NCBI GenBank assembly: GCA_035578175.1
Contig: JAQMRL010000008.1
Span: forward strand, 60,196,541 to 60,260,540
Direction of reading: 5' to 3'
Origin: Catonia carolina
Lineage: Eukaryota > Arthropoda > Insecta > Hemiptera > Achilidae
Length of the DNA: 64,000 nucleotides
In this document: in pieces, positions 57,424-64,000 of the stretch
How the letters are laid out: each line of letters starts with the position of its first letter
How positions within the stretch are numbered: the stretch's first letter is position 1
Translations under genes and position numbers: made by a program
The notes under the pieces: model-generated
What the model saw: the letters and a program-made list of their open reading frames with translations, nothing else
Databases searched by the model: none
Told to the model about the DNA's origin: nothing

Positions 57424-57540
57424 CAACGAGTAGCGTAGCAGTACTGGTTTGATAGAAATAGTAGTAGTACTGTAGCATAGTAGTACTGTAGTAGTAGCGT
57501 AGTACTATAGCGTAGTTCTGTAGCGTAGTAGTATTTTCAT
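57424..57540. repeat. Degenerate GTAGCGTAGTAGTACT tandem array
   Basis: Irregular repeats of GTAGCGTAG, GTAGTACT and related words. Confidence 0.8.
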
Positions 57541-57544
57541 AGCG

Positions 57545-58180
57545 TGAGTCATGTTTTTAACACAGTAAGTAACAGCGCTCTGGCTATATAAGCAATGGTA
57601 CTTCTAACTGTTGGTGGACAAAGTATAAGAGGAAATTTTTACTCGTTTCCATACGTTCGTAATATTTTATATCCACTGTTTGTTCGGACTTAAGGAACAC
57701 TTCAAACGATTACACTAAAATTACATTTTGTATTAAAAATTGTTTTTGGTAAAAATACAATTTTGTGTATGATTCATTTGTGTTTTGATAATTTAAGCTT
57801 ACATAAAATTTAATTCTAATTGTGCTAATTGATAAAGTAAATTTTAGTCATTATTTTTCATACTCAAAAATAAGCAAAACTAATTACTTCTGAAAACAAT
57901 TTGTGATTATTGAGCCGGATTTTAAGAGAATAAGAAAATTTATTTCACATGTTGTAGGCAGATACATTAACAAAGAAAAATGTAACCTAGAACGTAAAAA
58001 TAATAAAAGATATTCTAACTGTAACCAATAAAACAATAATACTTAATTCTAAATAAAAAAACGACTACAAACTAGCTCCACAACAAGGAAAAATAGGGCC
58101 TCCAAAGCAATACCTCTTTGGAGGTTCCATCAGTAATATTACTAGCCTAGCCTGCGGCTGACGAATAAAAGATATGCATA
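57545..58180. other. Unassigned AT-rich DNA
   Basis: Nothing recognised. Confidence 0.35.
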
Positions 58181-58184
58181 GAAA

Positions 58185-58350
58185 ACACAAAAAATGCAAA
58201 TAATACAATAAAAATATATAAAAACCATGAAAATTCATAAAGAAGCAAATAATATAAAAATGTATACAAAATACAAATAATACAAGAAAATATATAAAAA
58301 ATGCAAATAATAAAAAATAAAATACAAATACAAAAATAATACATATAAAT
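58185..58350. repeat. A-rich cryptically simple sequence
   Basis: Repeated AATAATACAAAAATAT-like words on the plus strand. The complementary frame translates to a Phe/Ile/Tyr-rich string that mimics membrane helices but is low complexity. Confidence 0.8.
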
Positions 58351-58944
58351 AAGCAAAAATGTCAATTAAATAAATCGCACATATTCTTTTCTGATAGATA
58401 TAATTTTCCATCTACTGAATGGAACACGTTTTTTGAGAAATTTTCATTTGTTAATAGGATTTTTAAACTTCTTTTGGAAATAACATTAATTATTCTTGAT
58501 GATAAACTCAAAGAATATCTTTATTCATCTAGTCAAAGAATTAAAATTTGAAATAAAACTTTGAAAAAATAGTAATAATATATGCAGTCAATATTAAAAA
58601 TGTGTTGTATTATAAAGTTTTTTTTTTTAACAGTATAGTATTTCTTTTGCAATCAGTTAATAAATACAATAACTTTAAGCAAATATGAGAAAATCTTAGT
58701 AATGTCCTTAGTATTAAAACACAAACGACACTCAGTAGTGTGTTTGAAAAAGACCAAACTGTGAAAAAACAAAAAAATATATCTATACAAAACCAAACTT
58801 GATGAACCGTGAATCAACATCCCGAAACACAAAGTGTTGAAGCTGGAGATGACAATGACGATGGTAGAGATGAAAACGACGCCAATTATGAGACGCCGAT
58901 GATTAGGAGTTGAAGTGAAAAGATAAAAATAAAAATTTAAATGA

Positions 58945-61638
58945 CTAACAAAATCGTAGAGGTAAGTCCAGTGGTTTAAAGCGTTTCAGTCTGTAAGTAT
59001 CTTCGCTGTTGTCCAGGAGGCTAATCGCTAATGGATTCTGATGGTGTTCTAGTTTTTGTAAATGTTTTTCGCTATGTTGTTTAATTTTTTATTTTATGAA
59101 GGGCAGGTTTAGGTCATTGTGTAGTATTTCATTTGTTACGTACCATGGGGCTGCAGTGATCAGTCTCAGGCATTTTGATTGAAAGCGCTGCAGTATTTCT
59201 ATATTTGATGAACTAGCTGTACCCCATAGCTCTAACCCATACGTCCAAATTGGTTTGAGTATTACTTTGTATACGAGTACTTTATTTTCAAGAGAGAGTT
59301 GAGACCTACTGCCTAAGAGCCAGAATAATTGACGTAACTTCAGCCCAAGTTGCTTTCGTTTCGCCCATATATGACTTCTCCACGTGAGTCTTCGATCTAG
59401 ATGTAAACCCAGATATTTAACTTCATCCTTCTGTGGGATTACTGTCCCGTTCAAGCTGACCACTGGACATGTTGGTTTCTTTAATGTAAATGTTACGTGC
59501 GTTGACTTATCCTCATTAATCTTCACTCTCCATTTCTTGCACCATTCGTGAATGTCGTCAAGATGGGTTTGTAACTTCTCCGAGGCACATGTCGGAGAAG
59601 CGTCCGTCGCTAAAATCGCTGTGTCATCTGCGAACGTTGCCGTCATTACAGATTCATGTTCTGGAAGGTCGGCTGTATAAAGCGTGTATAAGAATGGACT
59701 CAAAATGCTGCCTTGAGGAACACCGGAATTAAATAAGTAGAATTTGGAAAAGACATTATCATATTTAACTTGGAAGAAACGATTTAAAAGATAGTTTTTA
59801 AAAATCAAGAAGTATGGATATTCTAATTTCATTTTAATTTTGTATAACAGACCTAGATGCCAAACTTTATCGAACGCCTGCTGAATATCCAAGAACACAG
59901 CTGAAGTAAACTTCTTCAATTCTAAGCTCTTCTGAATAAGTTTGACTAGTCTGTGGACTTGTTCTACAGCCGAGTGTCGTTCACGAAACCCAAATTGATG
60001 ATCTGGAATCAGTTTAAACTCTTCTATAAAAGGTTTTAAACAATTTAACAGCATTTTCTCAAATACCTTAGAGGTAATTGGATGGAAGCAGGCTAATTGG
60101 TCTATAGGAGCTCGGTCGTAAAGGATCCTTGCCTGGTTTAAGGATCATAATCACCTGGGCATATTTCCATTGAGCAGGAAAGCATCCGATACGTATAATA
60201 GCATTAAAAATCACTGTAACAAGAACGCTGTTTTAGGCAGTTGTTTCAAGATTTCGCCTGTTATTAAGTCGTATCCTGGTGCTTTCTTCCGGTTAAGATT
60301 ATTTTTGATAGTCCTCCCAATTTCTGCAGGGCTGAATGGTTTGATGGGTGGAGACATCTGGAAGGGCGCCTCTAGATATTCCGTAATTTCGTCAGTAAGA
60401 TTTCGATCACGAAGTTCGTTCGGCTTGAAGACTTCCACAAGATGCCTAGCAAATATATCAGCCTTTTCTGCTGGAGTTCTTGCCCAGTTTCCGTCTCCGG
60501 TATTAAGCGGTGGAACCATCTTCTTTTGTTGTTTCAAAAATTTTGTTGCCTTCCAGAGTGAGTAATCAGATGCACTGGACGGAGAAAGATTAGATAGTTT
60601 CTCTTGGAAGGAGGTGTTCTTAATTTCGGAAAGCAACTCTTTTAGTCTCCTCGATGCTCTATTAAATCGTCTTTTATCGTCTGGATGTTTAGTGTTATGC
60701 CAAATGCGTCTCAGTCGTCGTTTTTCAGCAATTCTTTCCCGGGCGTTTTCAGGATAAAACTGCTGTCTCGTTGGGTAGTCCTTAACTGGTGTAGATTCCC
60801 AGGCTGACTCTTGTATTATTCCATTGAAATGTTCAATCGCATCTTCAATTTCACTTATCGTTTTCAACGAGACATTTAATGTAATTTTGTTTTCTATTAG
60901 CAGTCGGAAATATTGCCAGTCAGTATGTTTATTAAGTAACGTCGGAGGTGGTTCTTTAACAATGAGCCTCGAATTAATTACTGCTATGACAGGTGTATGA
61001 TCTGATGATAACTCAAGACTAGCTTCGAGTTGCTCTGAATTTTGAGGAACATTTTTTGTGATGGAGAAGTTGAGAAGGTCAGGCCGCCGGTTAGGATCAG
61101 ACGGCCAGTCCGTAGGTTCTCCCGTTGACAATGTGTTCAGGTTATTTTGTCGTACTACGTTATAAAGTGATCGGCCTCTAGGATTAGCGAGTCTGGATCC
61201 CCACAGTTGGTGCTTGGCATTAAAGTCACCACCGGCAATAAACCTATTCCCTAAAGAATCAAAGAAATTCGTGAATTCAGCTTCGGTTATCCTATGCCTG
61301 GGAGGACAATACACTGCTGATAGTGTGAGAAAACCGTACACGTCTTTCACTGCAACACTAGTAGCTTGCAACGAAGCACTTTCAGACTTCTGAAGCACAT
61401 AATGAGTAATATTATTCCTTATAATTACGGCTGTTCCACCATGTGCTCTTCCGTCGGGATGATTTGTGTGGTACAAAGAATAGCCTGGACAACTAAAGAA
61501 ACTCTTGTCTGTAAAATGGGTCTCTGAAATTAAAACTATATCAAATTTATTTAAATTAATGAAAGAGATGAATTCATGATAATGTCGAACTAAACCATTA
61601 GCGTTCCATAGAGAGATTTTGTACATAAAATCCGGCAT
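58945..61638 (-). pseudogene. jockey ORF2 (endonuclease-reverse transcriptase), frameshifted
   Basis: ORF2 nicks target DNA and copies the RNA. It starts at 61638. The AP-endonuclease-like domain has WNANG (11-15), E39 in SETH, GGDFNAKH with D138 and N140, D187 and D213-H214 in SSDHTP, so the catalytic set looks intact. The open frame ends at 60211 (475 codons). Between 60211 and 60054 the frame shifts more than once, with CFPAQWKYAQVIMILKPGKD and SSYRPISLLPS still legible. The next open frame (60054-59089) has the RT motifs FLDIQQAFDKVWH (first catalytic Asp), NSGVPQGSILSP, and FADD, then VKYLGLHLDRRLTW and IWTYGLELWG. A last shift near 59089 leads to KHLQKLEHHQNPLAI and a stop at 58945. No RNase H domain is seen. 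Confidence 0.9.
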
Positions 61639-63005
61639 TTAGTTTAATTTTGAAGCGATGATGGTGAGAAGATTTAGTAGTGTGGCCATTTGCTCTGCTT
61701 GTTTCTCAATAACTTTTCTCAACTCCTCAAAAGAGTTCTGAAAAAACTTCATATGATCATCTTGCACCGCGAAAGTTGTTGGTCGGCGGGTTGTACCTCG
61801 GAGTGCATCCGCAAAGTCTCTTGAACAGGAGCGTGCGTATCCTGGTCTTTAGTAGGCCCAGTGGTTCGTTCATTTTCAGAAGGTTTAGTCTGCAAAGATG
61901 AAATGTTTCGTTTCCGTAAGGGTGGAAATCGTCGTTTCTTTATATCTCTGTAGACCTCACATCCCTTATAATTAGCTGGGTGGACTCCTTGGCCTAACGC
62001 GCATTTTGCTGGTGTGTCTTTACGTTTTCTGCATTCGGATGTTTTGTGGTTATCGCCACATTTAACACATCGAAAAGGCCGCGAGCAATAGGATTTTGAA
62101 TGACCATATCTCTGGCAGCGTTTACATTGGATTATTTCTCGTTTATTGTATGGAGCTTCAAACTGAATCTTGGCGTTTTGGAGAAATTCAATTTTGTAGA
62201 CATCCTTGTTGTCGCCAGCAGGTTCCAGGTCTACATAAAATAATGATAACGGTTCCTTGGTGACCTTATGAAGTATGTTGCAGATATTTCGTACCTGATG
62301 ACCGTAACTTTGTAGTTCTTGTTTAATTTCAACCACATCCATCGAGTGATGCACATGCCGTAAAACTACTCGAAATGCGCGGTTTTGTTTCAATTGGTAT
62401 GTGTGAAAATCTATTGTTGATTTCCGAAGATTATTAACTATGTAAGAATAAACGTGACTACTATTCGCGTTAATTTTCATATAGTTCCGCGACAATATTT
62501 TATATACATAATCCTTCGAATTTACATTTTCGCCCTGAATAATTCGTGTCATCTGAGGCACACTACTAATACTCGGAATGAATATAGGAGGAGGTTTCGG
62601 TTCAGACGGCGTTAACTCTTCCTCCATGTCAGAGCTATCTGTTAATGGATCAAATGAATTTTTCGTGGTAACACAATTTTCTCCAATTTTTTTAAATGCA
62701 TGCAATTCGTTGGAATGTTTTTCTGCCTTTCGTTTTTTATTCCTTGCTTCCACCGTTTTGAAACTTTCCTGTGCGCTGACAGGTACGTCATCAATTTGAC
62801 CCGTTCGTTTATGAGTCACAGTTCGTTGGCTCTGCCGTAATCGTGTATCCTCGGATAAGATCGGGAATATCTGCTGAGAAGAACCAGCTGATCCAGTGCC
62901 TTCTGTATTTCGCAAACCGATGTCAGGTTAAAGTTGTTCATTAAACACGGCTAAATTTGCCGATGACGATAAAGAAGAAGAAGAAGAAGAAGAATTCAAA
63001 GCCAT
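61639..63005 (-). pseudogene. jockey ORF1 (Gag-like nucleic-acid-binding protein), one stop and one frameshift
   Basis: ORF1 proteins bind the element RNA. The likely start is the ATG at 63005, giving MALNSSSSSSLSSSANLAV and then an in-frame TAA at 62928-62930; the same frame resumes as PDIGLRNTEGTGSAG. The following 388 codons (to 61749) hold a polar N-terminal region, a PRE_C2HC-type region (VVLRHVHHSMDVVEIKQEL, NICNILHK) and three zinc knuckles: CKRCQRYGHSKSYC, CVKCGDNHKTSEC and CALGQGVHPANYKGC. Near 61770 a one-base shift moves to a frame ending KFFQNSFEELRKVIEKQAEQ and LLTIIASKLN, a short coiled-coil-like end, with TAA at 61639-61641. A (GAA)n tract on the plus strand (62972-62990) encodes the serine run. 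Confidence 0.85.
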
Positions 63006-63245
63006 TACAGAAAAATTATAACTTAACCTATTAAAGAAAAAATAACAATAAAAAATATGTATATATATAATAGTCTTTTAAGAGAAACAAAAAATAATAA
63101 TTAACTCACATTTTAAATTCAAGTAAGTAACACTTCAAAATGAAAACAAACCGAATAACAAAGTATTTTACAAAAATATCAGGAACGATAAACAACGCAC
63201 TGCACCTACCTCGAACCGGAAATCAGCCTTTTTCTTATTATAAAG

Positions 63246-64000
63246 TAAAACTCTAATTAAATCTGGCAAAGAAGCAGAATAAACAAATCGAGCAATAGAA
63301 AATTTTTATTCAAAAAAATCGTTTTATAAAATGGATCTTCCCAATAAAAATAAAAACATTTGTAGAGAAAAGCAATAATGTTTACCTTTTCCTTCCTAAC
63401 ATTTAATAAAGTTAAAAATTGAGCTTTAAAGTTTCGTAATTTTAAAGTCGATCTTCAAAACCTAACCCACTAAACTCTCTCTACTTTTCCAGATCGGTTT
63501 CTTTAATAAAGCTTTAACTTATCTGAAACAATGGCGGATTTTTCTCAATATTGTTATTAGGCCTATACCTAATAGTTAATTCATCGATTTTCCGTTCATC
63601 TTTACCTAATACAGAAACACGATTGACTATTGTTTATGTACAGTTAACGCAACTTTTGGATGATTTATTTTCAGATTAAAATGTTTAAGTAACATTGAAA
63701 TAAATTTTTACTTCTTAATATATATGTTGTGTTTTAAATTTAATTCAAATACTAATCAATAATGGTATTAATTCAAAACTGAACAATACTTTCTTGACTG
63801 TTATAAAATTTTTAACGTTTTTGTTTGTAACAATTTATATGAGATCCAGGTTACTTTTTTGCTTTACGATACATTTGAATGAAGGGAAAATTAAAGATAT
63901 ATCTTTTAAATATTTGCGTGGAGTCTAGTTGAAAACCTCCACCAAATCTGTTGTTGGTTTTTTGTTATTAGGTAAGCTTTTGGAATTACCAAAATATTTA
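63246..64000. other. Unassigned AT-rich DNA
   Basis: Flank of the jockey insertion; nothing recognised up to the window end. Confidence 0.4.

Larger units (their letters stand above)
58618..63235 (-). mobile_element. Full-length jockey-clade non-LTR retrotransposon
   Basis: The element runs on the minus strand. Its 5' end is at 63235; a 5' UTR of ~230 bp precedes ORF1 (ATG at 63005). ORF2 follows directly, then a ~320-bp 3' UTR and a poly(A) tract (11 T on the plus strand, 58618-58628). The direct repeat TATTATAAAG occurs exactly at 58608-58617 and 63236-63245 (an 11th base T also matches), the expected target-site duplication of target-primed reverse transcription. Length is ~4.6 kb, normal for jockey elements. 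Transcription would start from an internal 5' promoter. A handful of small lesions disable both ORFs, so it moved fairly recently but is now non-autonomous. Confidence 0.9.

Noticed and set aside
57412..57440. tRNA-like A box (GGTGGCTCAACGAGTAGCG)
   Set aside because: No B box or cloverleaf could be found downstream; it runs into the tandem array.
58147..58365. 72-codon frame resembling a multi-helix membrane protein
   Set aside because: Translation of A-rich cryptically simple DNA on the opposite strand.
60170..60565. 131-codon plus-strand frame
   Set aside because: Antisense shadow of the jockey ORF2.
62578..62799. 73-codon plus-strand frame
   Set aside because: Antisense shadow of the jockey ORF1.

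Overview
The window is AT-rich, repeat-dense eukaryotic DNA, almost certainly from an arthropod and most likely an insect. The evidence is the mobile-element repertoire: a jockey-clade LINE, DUF4817-type and SETMAR/mariner-type Tc1/mariner transposases, pogo/Tigger remnants, and SINE-like and HINE-like interspersed repeats. Microsatellites are frequent and there is no operon structure. I recognise no host protein-coding gene, no rRNA, no intact tRNA gene and no CRISPR array. The order or species cannot be resolved from the sequence alone. Clade names are recognition of protein motifs by eye, not database results.

The best-preserved object is a full-length jockey-type non-LTR retrotransposon on the minus strand at 58618-63235. 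It has a poly(A) tail, a perfect 10-11 bp target-site duplication, an ORF1 nucleic-acid-binding protein with three C2HC knuckles, and an ORF2 with endonuclease and reverse transcriptase domains. Both ORFs are broken by a few small lesions. The ORF1 stop codon directly abuts the ORF2 start codon (TAAATG).

Two interspersed families dominate the rest. (1) About ten copies of a 0.9-1 kb element with 13-bp subterminal inverted repeats, an internal (TG)n microsatellite, a 3' hairpin and a flanking T-run, a layout matching non-autonomous Helentrons (HINE/DINE-1-like). Copies lie near 1-290, 3108-3275, 8427-9773, 14945-15838, 16508-17345, 28953-29030, 40648-41615, 52013-52555, 54577-54893 and 55627-56338. 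(2) About eleven copies of a ~390-bp SINE-like element with a 3' stem-loop and an AAC-rich tail, several flanked by 10-12 bp duplications. Copies lie near 3622, 9333, 12133, 12792, 29705, 31979, 32049, 32433, 33461, 36629 and 53189. One SINE-like copy has landed inside a HINE-like copy with an exact 11-bp duplication.

The left part (1-8 kb) holds a tandem duplication (1201-2281), LINE fragments and a 145-bp inverted repeat with ~98% arm identity (6440-6584 / 7895-8039). The middle (10-31 kb) holds a mariner N-terminus, tRNA-SINE-like remnants, more LINE fragments, tandem repeats and a Tc1/mariner deletion derivative (27930-28679). The 31-46 kb part holds a SINE cluster in alternating orientation, a DUF4817-type Tc1/mariner with TIRs and a deleted catalytic core (35001-36196), pogo/Tigger remnants, jockey fragments and a LINE tail inserted into an older repeat for which a second, empty copy exists. 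From 46 to 58 kb the sequence is mostly unassigned AT-rich DNA with scattered repeat copies. The DNA reads as a layered transposon graveyard, not a set of cooperating genes.
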